A program made the translations under genes and the position numbers. Shown in pieces: positions 45,256 through 58,402 of a DNA stretch of 64,000 bases. The notes below the pieces were generated by a model. It saw nothing but the letters and a program-made list of their open reading frames with translations, was not told the origin of the DNA and ran no database searches. This stretch comes from Poronia punctata (taxonomy: Eukaryota > Ascomycota > Sordariomycetes > Xylariales > Xylariaceae): NCBI GenBank assembly GCA_022579005.1, contig MU401475.1, positions 124,001 through 188,000 on the forward strand. The letters are read 5' to 3'. How positions within the stretch are numbered: position 1 is the stretch's first letter; each line of letters opens with the position of its first letter.

Positions 45256-48200
45256 ATGGCTGCCCAGTTTGAAAAGCATCCGTATCTTCTATCAGTTGAT
45301 GATGTTGCAAAGACACTCGGCACGGACCTGGACAGAGGTCTATCCTCTTCCCGGGTCACGGAGCTGCAGGGGACGTATCCGCCAAACGTGCTGGACGTAG
45401 GCGGCGCCATTCCTTGGTACAAGATATTCATCAAGCAGCTGCTTAACGCTATGATCTTAGTTAGTACTTCCACTGATAGAAGAGATGTGGCGTAAAGCAC
45501 GTGATTGACATTTTATAGGTCTTGTTCTTCGCCATGGCGCTCAGTTTCGCCGTCGGCGATTACGTCGAAGGAGGTGTTCTTGTAGCAGTCATTGTTTTGA
45601 ACGTGTCCATCGGCTTCTTCCAAGAATACGGTGCCGAGAAGAAAATGGATGCTCTCCGGGCTTTATCCTCCCCTTCAGCAATGGTTCTACGTGGTGGTAG
45701 GACTGAGGTCATTGCCAAGTAAGTTGTTACGTTGGCTTTTACCTGTACATCCCAACACTAACATGAAAAATAGTGCCGAAGTCGTGCCCGGTGATATCGT
45801 TATCCTGAAAATGGGCGATACTATCCCTGCCGACGTTCGCCTCTTCGAAACGATGAACTTGTCAGCAGACGAACAATCTCTCACGGGTGAATCGATCCCG
45901 GTAGAAAAGACTGTGGACGCATTCGAGGATCCAGAACTAGGCATAGGAGATAGGACCAACATTGCGTATGGTACAACGACTGTCCAGAAGGGACGTGGTC
46001 GGGGCATCGTCATTTCCACTGGTATGAAGACTGAAGTGGGAAAGATTGCTGCCGTAAGTATTCTAACAGGGCATCCTAACACACTTTCTTTCCGAACCCT
46101 AAAACTGACGACGCGGTTGTAGTCTACTTCGAAAAAGAACCGCAAGGCCGGTCGCTCGTTGAATTATAAGAAATATGGAAAACGTCAGCCTGTTATCGGC
46201 CTCACCAAGCGCATATACGATTTCGTAGGCGCCTTCCTTGGCTTAACAGAGGGAACACCTCTGCAGATTAAGCTGGCAAAGCTGGCCTATATTCTTTTCG
46301 GTTGCGCCCTTCTTTTGGCGTTGATTGTGTTCGCTGTTAACAAGTTCAGCGGCTCTCAAGAAGTCATCATATATGCGATTAGTACCGGTATCGCCATCAT
46401 TCCCGAGTCTCTCGTCGCGTAAGTTATAGTCGTCCATACTATCCCATGATCTGCCGGCCAGAGGAAGCTAACATTCCTCCTTAGTGTGTTGACTATCACT
46501 ATGGTCGTTGCCACAACTGTTATGAGGAAGGCCAATGTGGTCGTTCGTGATCTCTCCGCGCTCGAAGCCCTTGGAGGCGTTACCAACATCTGTTCTGACA
46601 AGACTGGGACGCTTACACAAGGAGCCATGATTGTTCGAAAAGTCTGGTTGCCCGCGAAGTCCATTTATACGGTCCGCGACTCGAAACACCCCAGCAACCC
46701 TACCGAAGGTCGTGTGACAGTGGCCGAACAGAAGGATGACAAAGCCGACACCCCGCAGGAAGAGAAGCGAGACTTTGATCAAGAGCGAAGCGCTGCCACG
46801 CTGACATTTGATGTTCCCGAGGAGAAGCTTAACCCGCCCAAGAAGGATGACGAAAGCGACGAAGCGGCATCGATGACCCCAGACTTGGAGGCGTTCTTGT
46901 TATCGGCAGCCCTTTGCAATCTTGCGACTGTCAGACACGAGCCTGAACCTGATGAGGATAAGCCTGAGTGGGAGGTCACGGGCGAGCCAACCGAGATTGC
47001 TTTGCAAGTGTTTGCGCATAGGTTCGAACGTGGCAAGAAAGTTGTCGAAGCTAAAGGCTGGAAACAAGTTGCCGAGTTCCCCTTCGACAGCAGTATCAAG
47101 CGCATGTCGGTTATCTACAATGGGCCGGATATGGACCACAGCATGGTATTTACCAAGGGTGCTGTGGAACGTGTGATCGATCTCTGTACCACAGCCGGCA
47201 TCGGGGATGATCAGGAACCCCTAACCGACGAGTACAAAGAGCGAGTTCTCAAGCAGATGGATGCCTTTGCTAGCCAAGGCCAAAGAGTTCTCGCCATCGC
47301 GTCTCGGCCGTGGGATGGCATGTACGATGAGAAGCCGGCCGTTGAAGACGGCGAGGTCAACGATGGCTTGCGTCAAAGCGTCGAGAAGGGGTTGACGCTC
47401 CTCGGCCTCGCAGGTATCTACGATCCCCCACGTAGGGAAACGACACCTGCTATTGCCGAATGTAGCACTGCAGGCATTAGGGTGCACATGTTGACTGGTG
47501 ATCATCCGGCCACGGCCGAGGCAATCGCCAAGGAGGTTGGCATCATCCCACGCAACTTGACGACGCTGCGAGCGGACATTGCGCAATCAATCGTCCTGAA
47601 GGCGAGCGATTTCGACAAGCTGAGTGACCAGGAGATCGACGAGCTACCTGAGCTCCCCCTCGTTCTCGCTCGATGCGCACCCGACACGAAAACACGCATG
47701 ATCGAAGCTTTGCGGCGCCGTGGCGCCTTCATGGCTATGACAGGCGATGGAGTAAACGATGCACCGTCCCTCTCGCGCGCCGACGTGGGTATCGCCATGG
47801 GATCGGGGTCCGACGTGGCCAAGTCAGCCTCCAAGATTGTCTTGACTGACGACAAGTTCAACTCCATCGTCGCAGCCATCCGAGAGGGTCGTCGCATGTT
47901 TGACAACATTCAGAAATTCATCTTGCACCTGTTAACTTCTAACGTGGGCGAAGTCATCCTCTTGATCGCCGGCTTGGCCTTCCAGGACCAGCATGACCTG
48001 TCTGTTTTCCCCGTCTCGCCTCTTGAGATTCTGTGGATCAACTTGCTCACGTCTAGTTTCCCGGCCTTCGGTCTCGGTCGGGAGCGTGCTTCACGCGAAG
48101 TCATGCGCAAGCCACCACATGACAAGTCGAGCGGAGTCTTTACAAAGCAGGTCCTCGTTGACATGTTGGTGTACGGTTTTTTGATGGGTGTCCTGACACT

Positions 48201-48801
48201 CATGTCATTCGTCATTATCATTTATGGGGTCAATGATGGCAACCTGGGAACGGACTGCAACAAGACGTTCTCTGACGCTTGCGTGCCAGTATTCCGCGCT
48301 CGGGCAACTGTTTTCGTGGAGCTTACATGGCTCATTCTCATCAGTGCCTGGGAATTTAAAGACATTCGACGCTCCATGTTCCGACTCAACCCCGATAGTG
48401 ACAGCAAGTTCCCCTTCTTCAAGGATGTCTACGAGAACAGGTTTTTGTTCTGGGCTGTTGTGATCGGTGCACTGAGCGTCTTCCCTGTTGTATACATCCC
48501 AGTCGTGAACACGGTCGTCTTCAAACACACGGGGATTGGCTGGGAATGGGGTTTGGCCTTTGGTGCTCTCATCATCTTCGTTGCTGGTATGGAGCTCTGG
48601 AAGTTTATCAAGCGCGAGTTCAAACTTCTCGAGGATCGCGCAGTCGTCCGCGGTGCCTTCTCCCAGGGAAGTGAGGAGAATGGGCGCAAATTCCACCGTA
48701 CCTTTAGCATGGGTAGCCTTAAGAGTTGGAGGAGCATTGGCAGAAAAGATACGACGGAGACTCGAGAATCACACGAGGCAAAAATCGAACGGGCTGTTTG
48801 A
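45256..48801 (+). CDS. ENA1: ENA-type (P-IID) sodium/potassium efflux P-type ATPase
   Basis: Exons 45256-45459, 45519-45718, 45774-46053, 46123-46418 and 46485-48801, 1098 aa, all phases consistent. Domains in order: the cation-ATPase N-terminus with 'ELQGTYPPNVLDVGGAIPWY' (about 35-55); first membrane pair; actuator domain with TGES at 172-175; membrane segment 4 with the 'IPESL' motif (about 321-325) typical of type IID pumps; phosphorylation loop CSDKTGTLTQ with Asp365; an acidic, charged insert at about 390-470; the hinge TGDGVNDAPS near 745; and six C-terminal membrane segments. Known role: ATP-driven extrusion of Na+, Li+ or K+ at the plasma membrane under salt or alkaline stress. Substrate preference is inferred from the IID subtype. 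The C-terminus is basic and Ser-rich, with possible phosphorylation sites. Confidence 0.94.
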
Positions 48802-50267
<1,466 letters not shown>

Positions 50268-50654
50268 GGTGTCACGAACGACGAGAAAGAATGATGGACA
50301 AAAAAAAAGGAAAAGGGATGATAATAGTCATGAATTACTACTTGATGTGGGGTTCGCATCTAAATGGGGGGGGGGAAGAGAAAAAAACCAGAACCATGGT
50401 TTTTTATATCAGCTCGGTCTGGCGTTGGCATGATTTCGGCATATGCATTTATAGCTCTATGAATTCGTAATACAAGGCCTCCGGCGCCCGTTCTGCTTTG
50501 TAACATGTTGAAACAGCTCTTTTTTACTCTGTCCTTGCCTCGCTAAATCATTATTACAGAGAAACTAGTTTTTCTTTCGAGACAACGGTTCCCATCACAA
50601 TTTAGATATAGACCACACTTTTATTAACATTATTATAACAACCCAGCCTCAGTT
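50268..50654. other. Convergent 3' region between DPM1 and the SDR gene
   Basis: Short G- and A-runs and T-rich patches; no gene. Confidence 0.5.
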
Positions 50655-51694
50655 TTACATGTTGCGTCCGCCAGTGACCATGATAGTCTGGCCAGTGACG
50701 TATGAGAAAAGCGGGCTGACGACAGCAAGGATGGAAGAGGCAGCCTCGGAAGGCTGACCGGGTCTCCGCAGGGGAATATCGGCATGCAGCTGCTCGGGAG
50801 GGATCTGAGCAGTAGCGGCCTGAGGAATGCCGATATCGATGCGCTCGCCGTTGGGGCCGGTGACGAAGGCGCCCTTCTCCTTGGCCTGGGTGAGGCGTGT
50901 CTGGATGTGGCCAAAGGCGATGGTGTTGGCGCGGACGCCGAAGGCGGGACCCCACTCTTTGGCGATGGCCTTGGTCATGCCGGCGACGCCGGCCTTGGCC
51001 ATGGCGTAGTTGATCTGGCCGGCGTTGCCGTGGATGCCGCTGGTGGAGCTGATGTTGACGATGTTGCGGGGCTCGCCGTCACGGACGCGGAAGTAAGGGG
51101 CGGCGGCGCGGATCAGCTTGAAGGGGGCGGTGCCGTGCAGCGCCACGATGGTGTCCCACTGCTCGTCCTTCATCTTGTGGATCACGCCGTCCCACGTGTA
51201 CCCGGCGTTGTTGACCAGGATGTGGATCTTGCCGCCGCCGAACTCGGCCGCCTTCTTGATCAGCTCCGTGTGGTACTTGTTGTCTAGCACGTCACCGGGC
51301 ACGGCGATGGCGCGGCCTGGAGAAGCCTTGTTGATGCTGTCTGCGACGGCCTGGGCCTTGGCTATAGTGGATTGTTATTCAAAACTGGTCTTTTCGGTAA
51401 ACACGAGCGAGAGGGTAAGGTGTTTGTGAGATTTCCCCTTGTCTAGTGTGTGTATGGGGAGATGACCCAATTATAGAGCCTTACTTGGCCATGCCGAGTT
51501 GAAAAGAGAAAACACAAGAGCTACTTACCTGCGTCGATATCGGAAATAACAACTTTAGCACCCTCGTTCGCAAAGAGCCTGGCAGCCTCTGCGCCGATAC
51601 CCTGACCACTACCGGTGATGATGGCAGTCTGCCCAGCGAGCATACCCTTAGGGTAGTTCAGCTGGGAAGCTATTTGTGATACGCGGTCCGACAT
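50655..51694 (-). CDS. Short-chain dehydrogenase/reductase, FabG-like, 290 aa
   Basis: Exons 51694-51529 and 51361-50655 with a 167-nt intron, phase 1. The classical SDR pattern is complete: nucleotide-binding 'AIITGSGQGIG' (24-34), 'VVISDID' after beta-2 (Asp52, Asp54), suggesting NAD+ preference over NADP+ (inference), 'NNAG' (about 106-109), and the catalytic set 'NISSTSG' Ser161, Tyr174 and Lys178 in 'YAMAKAG'. The C-terminus 'YVTGQTIMVTGGRNM' is the usual closing strand. The closest functional class by motif is 3-oxoacyl-ACP reductase-like oxidoreductases. The real substrate is unknown. An insertion at about 235-255 ('TGPNGERIDIGIPQAATAQI') is longer than in bacterial FabG. No peroxisomal PTS1 is present. 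A mitochondrial role is possible but unproven. Confidence 0.88.
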
Positions 51695-52303
51695 CTTGAA
51701 CTGACTCGGGTGTAAGTAGATGAGGTAGGTACTGGAGGTCTTAGAAAACTTGTCTTACTCTTGATCTTTTTGATAAAAGCAGTGATTTATTATAGACGAC
51801 TTACTTTTTAATACCTACAAAGTCGTTTGACGCGTTTATGAGTATCAGCTTCGGCTGGCATTGGAATCCGCCGAGGACCCCGGAGCTTTACCCCCAGATT
51901 GCTCTTAGACCGTTTCTTGCCGAGGTTCCCCGCCAGTGTGGTTAGACTGGGGAAAGGGTTGGGGTACATAGGTAGTTTAAAACTGCCCGATACATTTTAA
52001 TTAACCCCGGTCAATTACTTGACTCTATATACGTGTAGAAGATGTATATTATTATCTATTAAAGACCTGACGTTGTGATTTGAGTATAACATGTTTTTGA
52101 TTATCCAATTAAGGTCCCCTTTTTGATTATCATATTAAATCACAAATATTCCGAAATTTGACACTGCAAAGTCCTGGGCAAATATGGATTTGCAAACACA
52201 CAAATTAACGGTCATCACCAGAGATCCGCATCGCGACAGCTTAACACGAGACATCCGCGTTGCGTATCTGAGAGAAGCAAAACAGGGATCCAATAATCAT
52301 CCT
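51695..52303. other. Intergenic region with A/T-rich segment
   Basis: The part from about 51960 to 52180 is A/T-rich. No supported gene. Confidence 0.45.
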
Positions 52304-53137
52304 TCACCCCGTGATACTCCCCACCATTTCCTCCACCGTCTCGACAAGCTTCCTAGGCTGCTGTAAATGCGGACAATGCGTGGCATCTCCCAACAAAGCC
52401 GTGCGCCCAATCCTTGCCGTCGCAACAAACCTCTTTTGCAGATCTAGCGGAACCACTCTATCTTGTCCGGTATGTATATAACCCAATAGTTCCTTGTATC
52501 TATTATCGTCATCGTCATACGGGACCCAGACAACCGGACATTTGAACACCCGGAGCGGCTGCTTCCTCAGCGTCAGGTCGTGGTGGTGGAAGAGCACATC
52601 TCTTGCAGCTTCTTTCCTGATCACTACGAGGTCCGTGGCTTCCTATTTTATTCTTAGCTTTACCTAAGCCCTCTCAGTTTCATTCTATAAAGATAGGTAG
52701 GTACGGTTTCACCTACTTCGTAATCTACCCAATCTGGAAGATTGTCGGGGTCGATTCCTAGGGCATCTAGTAAACTGGTTCCTTTGGGAGCTAAAACGCC
52801 AGCACAAAATATCGCAGCAATGATACCTCCTCGCAAGCCCTTTGCCTCTCTATCCTTTTTGCTAGCGCCCCTGATTACCTACCTCAGGTCCGTATACGCC
52901 GCCATAAGAATGCATGAAGAGGATGATGTCCTTCCCTTCCTCGTGAAGGGGGTTGAGCACCTCGGAGCCAAGATGGACGGTGTCTGGATTGATGTCCGGT
53001 GGGTTCCAGTTGGTCGGGTAGGTCTCTATAACTTTGCAAATGACAGGATAATCTCTGGCTTCGAATGCCTCGATCAAGGGTTGAAATGAGAAAACCGTGC
53101 CCCATGAACCGGGGCAGATGACTATGGTTGGTTTCAT
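52304..53137 (-). pseudogene. Alpha/beta hydrolase with a frameshifting 4-bp duplication
   Basis: Segments in order: 53137 to about 52880 in one frame, about 52875-52717 in another, and a last exon 52642-52304 after a 74-nt intron (GTAGGT...AATAG). The N-terminus 'KPTIVICPGSWGTVFSFQPL' is the first strand and oxyanion region. 'FMHSYGGVYG' is the nucleophile elbow (Ser). 'GQDRVVPLDLQ' holds the acid, and 'DATHCPHLQQP' the catalytic His. After 'VYGPEV' the frame breaks at a tandem GGTAGGTA (minus strand, 52884-52877). Removing one GGTA unit would put the coding-like 'GASKKDREAKGLRGG' segment back in frame and give about 251 aa. Alternatives are a 37-nt intron, which is unusually short, or a sequencing error. 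The family covers small-molecule esterases; substrate unknown. Confidence 0.65.
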
Positions 53138-53542
53138 TGTGCCTCGGGCTGCGAGTCTTCGTATACGGTCTGGAAATGTCGAAAGGGTTATGCTAGGGCA
53201 ACTAGAATAACTTGCCGCCGGTGTCTATTATATTGGGATATCCCAAGTCACGAAATGGTGGAAAATCTGTCCATCTAGGCTACATGGCAAGAAGTCTAAC
53301 CTAGTATTTATTGATTACTCATCAAATAAGGGGGATCGTCTAGGCCATTCCCACCGCCAAAGTCAAAGTTGCCTCAACAGCCGGTCTCCAACGCTCTACT
53401 TTCATAAACCAATTACTATATGTGCCTTGTTATGTACTGTGGAAATGCAAGCTCTAAGAAGCCTTGGTAGCTGATACACATCCAAGCTCATCGCCTTTCA
53501 ATCTGCTCATAGCTTATAAGACCCATCCCAGACTCGCCAGCT
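53138..53542. other. Intergenic, no gene seen
   Basis: The space between two minus-strand genes; no open frame or repeat of note. Confidence 0.5.
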
Positions 53543-55724
53543 TCACTCGGGTAGGTTGTCGTCGGATATCCCATGGGTGTCGCCGTCTCCGGGAACCATG
53601 AATGCCCGGCTCCAATCTACCCGGTTTCGGTCAGGATATTCAAAGTAACCATCATGAGCCTGTCGACTTGTAAACCAACGCATGTCATCGGGGTCCAATC
53701 CCAGCGCATCGAGTTTATCGCCGCTCATCAGATCCTGAAGCGCCTTACGAAAGGCGGCGGCGGATGAGTCCCTTGCAAAACGCACCAGACGCTCACATAT
53801 GGACGCCCATCTCCAGATATGTTCGGCATCCAAAGTCCCTTGCAACATTCTAAACTCCAAGGTTTCGATACTGGACATGTTCGGTCTCGGACTAAGCCTC
53901 CTTCCGCTGATTCGCCAGCGGACGGAACCATGTCCCACGGGCGATTGCATGGCCTTGTTCAATTCGCTTAACAAGGAGAACTGCCATATGTTGTGGATGA
54001 ACTCATGCTGGTCCCGGTCCCTGATTAGTGGTACGTGTTGCGCCATCTGAGCGGCATAGATCGATCTCGTCGGCTCTGGGGTTGTGGCACGAACACTAGA
54101 CTTCAGTTGGTACTTCTTCATGACCTCGTAGGCTAGTAAAGATGAGGAGGCGAGTGGAGAGACCCATTGGGAGTCTCGGCGCCATCTCGAATGCAGGTAG
54201 TACAATGAGTCTTCTACGTAATGCCAGAGGGTGGCAAACCTTTTCATCTGCACGAGTGTCCATCCGTTCTCTTGCCCGAGGTGGATATGGACACCGCATT
54301 CAACCTGCGCCATCGGTTTATGTATCCTAAAGGCATCCCGAAGGGTTGAACAAACTGTGCGCAGGGACTCGTATGTTTGCGGGTTGTCATAGTCCAGGAC
54401 AGGAGAGATGACCTCGGGACTCCACCACTTGTACAATTCTGGCCCGGGCTGGCGTGTACCGGGTGATGCGCATGGGTGATAGTAATCTCGTCCCCGTGGC
54501 ATACCAAACGTAGTGATAGTAAAGTCGTCCCGAACCGACCAAGCCCTGTACTGGTCCGAAGCCCCGGAGCCGGCGACACAATTGGCATCTCTCTCATACC
54601 GACTTATAGAGTAGTGTCGTTTCTTGCGCTCATATACGTACGACCACATTCGCTCATACCACAGGGTCGCAACTCTCTCTCGTTGCCGCGGAGGAACAAC
54701 ACCAAGAACGCAGTATTTTATGACGTTGTCCCGAATGTTTTGAATGGCGGCATATCTTGTCAAATGAACTTGAAGCTTGTGCTTGGCGTGATACTGTATG
54801 AACTGTTTAAACAAAGTAACCACTGCTCGTTGGGTATTGTCATCATTCGTTCGCGATTCACTAGATATCTTGTACTTAGAATTTTCATGCTTCAAGTTTC
54901 CCCTTTCACCCCAAATATTTACTCTGTAATGTAAATGGGCACTGAACACAGGTTTTATAGTATATGCTCATATCCGCCATCGCAACGCAAGGACGGAGAT
55001 AATGAGATTGTACTTACTCCCAGGTATATTCTCCAGTCCAGCTGTTGATTAGATGGTCATTTCCATTCGGTAACTCGTATTCTAAGCTGTTCCACCACTC
55101 GAAACTAGATTTCTCGTCCGGCCCAGTAACTAATAAGGAGGTTAATATCCCCCGATTCAACGTGCTTGGGTGTAAGGTGTAAAACATAAATAAGGCGAAA
55201 GGCAAAGAACGGGAGACGCCAACCCACGCACAACCGTTATCACTCTTGCGAGTAGCTACACCTCTACGCCGGAGCTCGTCAACGATGCGGTTACAGACTG
55301 TATATTGGAAATCAGTGCTTTCTTTTTTCACGTCGACGAGGTGGTGACATAACCACCTTGCCTCTCCTGGATGAGGATCCGGGCCGGAAGTCTGGCGGCA
55401 TACAGCCAGGAGCAACTCTAACTCGAATCCGATTGTTGTTCGGCCAAGGCCACTCCTCCGGGGCGGGTTATCGAGGGCACGATTGCCCTGTTCATCCCCG
55501 TTTTCATCCTCTTCTGCTTCGTCATCGCTCGGATTCATCGATATCCTCACAACATGTACTGACTGTTGAGTCAACCGGGCTCTGATGGCGCGCTGTGATA
55601 TCTGCCGATGCCTTCGATGGTGTATTATAGGATTTGTAGACAAATCCAACGCATCTTCTTCGAGCTCCCGGGCTTCCCTTGTCTCTCTACTGCGCACGTT
55701 GCGGCGTGACACCTTTCGTGGCAT
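53543..55724 (-). CDS. Putative amidoligase-family (Amidoligase_2-like) protein, 695 aa
   Basis: Exons 55724-55018 and 54923-53543, joined in phase 2 across a 94-nt GTAAGT...TTACAG intron. Residues 1-90 are basic then acidic and disordered. The domain starts with 'TTIGFELELLLAV' (Glu101, Glu103), the G-x-E-x-E strand seen at the start of COOH-NH2 ligase folds. A long charged linker follows (about 236-330). The second half has 'CGVHIHLGQENGWTLVQMKR' (His448, His450), a helix 'YVEDSLYYLHSRWRRDSQWV', and 'IETLEFRMLQGTLDAEHIWR' near residue 600, matching the H-x-H-x-G and 'EFR...GTLD' motifs of the putative amidoligase family. Such enzymes are thought to form amide bonds with ATP. Substrates in fungi are unknown. 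Low-specificity paralogues are common in Pezizomycotina. Confidence 0.8.
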
Positions 55725-56622
55725 ATCCCCGACCTAGTAAGGTTTATGGATCCGGAAACTTCCATATGTTCCCCCGATATAATTAGTATCACAAATCTGA
55801 GGTCGGACCCTAGGCCGATAAATGTCACGACTCGGACAGCATAAGCGCTTATTTATTTTCGATTTTCGATATCCCGACCTCAGTAGGACTTGGTAATCCA
55901 TTGTTCGGTCTTTGATATAGCTATGCTTACCGCTTCCGGAGGAGCAACTGTTATAGTATGTCTTGTACTATTTACTGCCTTTGTTACAAGGGCCATGTTT
56001 GCGCACCTTGGTAAAGCTTGGGGCTGTCATTCATATCACAGTTATACTGATAGTGGTCGCGAGTAGAGAATCCATATATATAAGACTTTCGGCGTGTGAG
56101 TGTGCCTCGAAGAATAGCAACAATAGAAGCTGATCGGTGGACATTACCTGCCAGCAGCGCTAGTTCCAGATGATCGAACTACAAGACTTGGGAGCGAAAC
56201 TTGGCTACTCACGATCGACAAAGGGGTTGAACACACAGAGGGCCTTTGGATTCTCATTTGATACAGATACATGTATCAATAGGGGATGACTGCAAGCGAT
56301 TTGCTAGTCGATGTGATTAAGGAGCCCGGAGACCTTCATGATGCATCAGAGTTGTCCTTGCGCCAAGCCTCTCAAGTTGCCCAATTTTCGGAAACTAAAG
56401 ATCATGATTACTCAGCGCTCCTTGGCATCTTTTTACACGAATAGCCACACGATAAAACAATAGAATCTTTGTAAGGCATACAGACGTGGGGTCTTTTACC
56501 CCAGCGCATCCCTTTAACGAGTACTACCTACCGACAGGCTGTACCATGAAAGCTTATATTTTGACTTTCGATGCATCGCATCCAAATCCATCTCGTCTTT
56601 GTGCGATTGACATGACTTGAGA
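55725..56622. other. Intergenic, divergent promoter region
   Basis: Lies between the amidoligase-like gene (-) and the next plus-strand gene. Frames here are short and featureless. A TATATATAAG word at about 56075-56085 could be a core-promoter element but is not assigned. Confidence 0.4.
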
Positions 56623-57704
56623 ATGCGCGGACGCGGAGGCGCTCGGGGCGGCAGAGCACCTTCTGCACCATGGAGCCGATTGAAACCCGTTGAACTCGAT
56701 CCTCTCGAGGCGATGGGACTGCCCTCCAAGGGCGATAACAGGTAAGACTTTGGGCATGACGTATGCCATCATGTGTGACTCCTCCCGCCGATATTGAACT
56801 TCAGGGGAGGAAGCAAGCCGAGGAAGATCAGACACGAAAGCTGCCAATACTCAGTCTAATTCCTTGTATTATATAAAGGCTGCTTGACTTCAAGACACAA
56901 GAACGATACTATACTAAGATCGTCGAGCGGTACATGACCTTCTGCTCCGATGCCGGCGAACGTGACGAGCTCCTGCGCCGGTTTGCCTCTCTCGAGCTAT
57001 CATCGGTCGACCAAAAAGGCCGTGAGGACTCTGGAAATCCGATACCGAAAAGCGTTACGAGGGGTCCCTCATCCAAGCCGGAAAAGTTGGAGAAGCCGGA
57101 GAAGCCGGAGAACTCGAGGGCGCTCACGGATGTGCTCTCCGCGCTTAGGAAGCTCAGGGAGGGGATAGTCGCCTCGAAGCGCGCCGACGATTTTGCAATC
57201 CAAGCTTATCTCTTCTGCATCCGGTTGTGTGTGTTGGTGAAACACCACGAATCCTACCACCCCGCCATATTACACCTATTACGCCGGATACGGCCCATCC
57301 ATAACATGACGACGGTCGAGCTGAACGAGGTGGTATCTTACCTGGTGCTGGACACGGCCTGTAGGCGAAATAGGTTAGGAGAAGCCTTTGAGCTCCGTCA
57401 TCGGTACCGTCTGAAAGACACCAAGGTCGACGCGGTGCTCGATGCGCTCGTCCACGACAACTATGTCGAGTTCAAACGTTTGAAGCAAAGGGTAGATAGG
57501 CACAAGGCTAAGTTGATGGAATATGCGGATGACGCCATGCGGAAGCACTTGCTGAAATGCTTCAGCCGGACCTATCTCACTGTTGATCTGTCCTTTTTGG
57601 AGACTTGTGCCGACTCTTCTTGGGCCCATCTCACAGCAGATGACGGCGTGGGCTGGGAACTTGACGGGAACAAGGTTATTATTAGGAAGGTTAGGGCAAG
57701 GTAA
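56623..57704 (+). CDS. Conserved uncharacterised fungal protein, 314 aa (helical, PCI/CSN8-like possible)
   Basis: Exons 56623-56741 and 56879-57704, phase 2, 137-nt intron (GTAAGA...TAAAG). The N-terminus 'MRGRGGARGGRAPSAPW' is RGG-like. Across the splice junction 'LLDFKTQERYYTKIVERYMT' begins a fully helical region. A Ser/Lys/Glu-Pro linker (about 85-105) has the repeated unit 'EKPEKPE'. The remainder (about 110-314) includes 'RKLREGIVASKRADDFAIQA', 'FCIRLCVLVKHHESYHPAIL', 'ELRHRYRLKDTKVDAVLDAL' and 'GWELDGNKVIIRKV', reading as stacked helices ending in a winged-helix-like strand pair. This architecture resembles the CSN8/PSMD8/EIF3K type, but that is inference. I recall similar proteins across Pezizomycotina without a function. 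The gene is very probably real and conserved. Confidence 0.85.
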
Positions 57705-58402
57705 CGACTGAAAATATAGATACCCTGATTTTAGTCAGATTGATAGCCTTGATGGAATATTCATCAACAGTTCAACAACTATTTGCCTCGTAACGCATTT
57801 CGTTGGGGCAACAAGGTGATTTATTTTGGCACATATCCTGTTATTAGTTAAAAGCTTCTCCAGATTCGTGAGGTCTTCCCCTCGTGATCCCCAATTTCCA
57901 TAAAACCAAATTGGTCGCCAAAACTCGTCCGTTATTAATCCACCTCGTCACATTATATTCTAGATAGTCCAAGCAGGCCAAAGTCAATAACACTCATCTC
58001 CCCTTAATATATCCCTGTTTTCCTACCGCCTGGCCATTTGACAATACAACCTGACAGACACTTCAAACCTCGATCAGAGATGGATCAAAACCGTCTCTCT
58101 ATCTGCCTCTCCCCCCCTTGTTACATGGCCCCGGGGGCAAAATCAGACCATGTATCTTATTTCCCGGTTTATGACTACCTACGCTAGATAGATACCTAAT
58201 ATCCTCCTTATTTACCTATAGTTCCTTCCCCAAGCACGCCGATACTATCAACCTCCGTATCAGTACCTACCTAAAGTAAGGAAGTAAGTACCGTCACAAG
58301 TGTCGAGGACTGGAATAACATAACTCACCACCTTGGACCACACTGCAAACATCCCAAGTCAGATGGTTTCTAGATATAATTGTCCTTTTGCTTTTTGCTT
58401 AA
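57705..58402. other. Intergenic, no gene seen
   Basis: Includes CTACCTA/TACCTAC words near 58170-58270; otherwise unremarkable. Confidence 0.45.

Noticed and set aside
50784..51287. A 167-codon plus-strand frame
   Set aside because: Antisense to the SDR gene, rich in Gly/Ala/Asp/Val as expected from the reverse complement.
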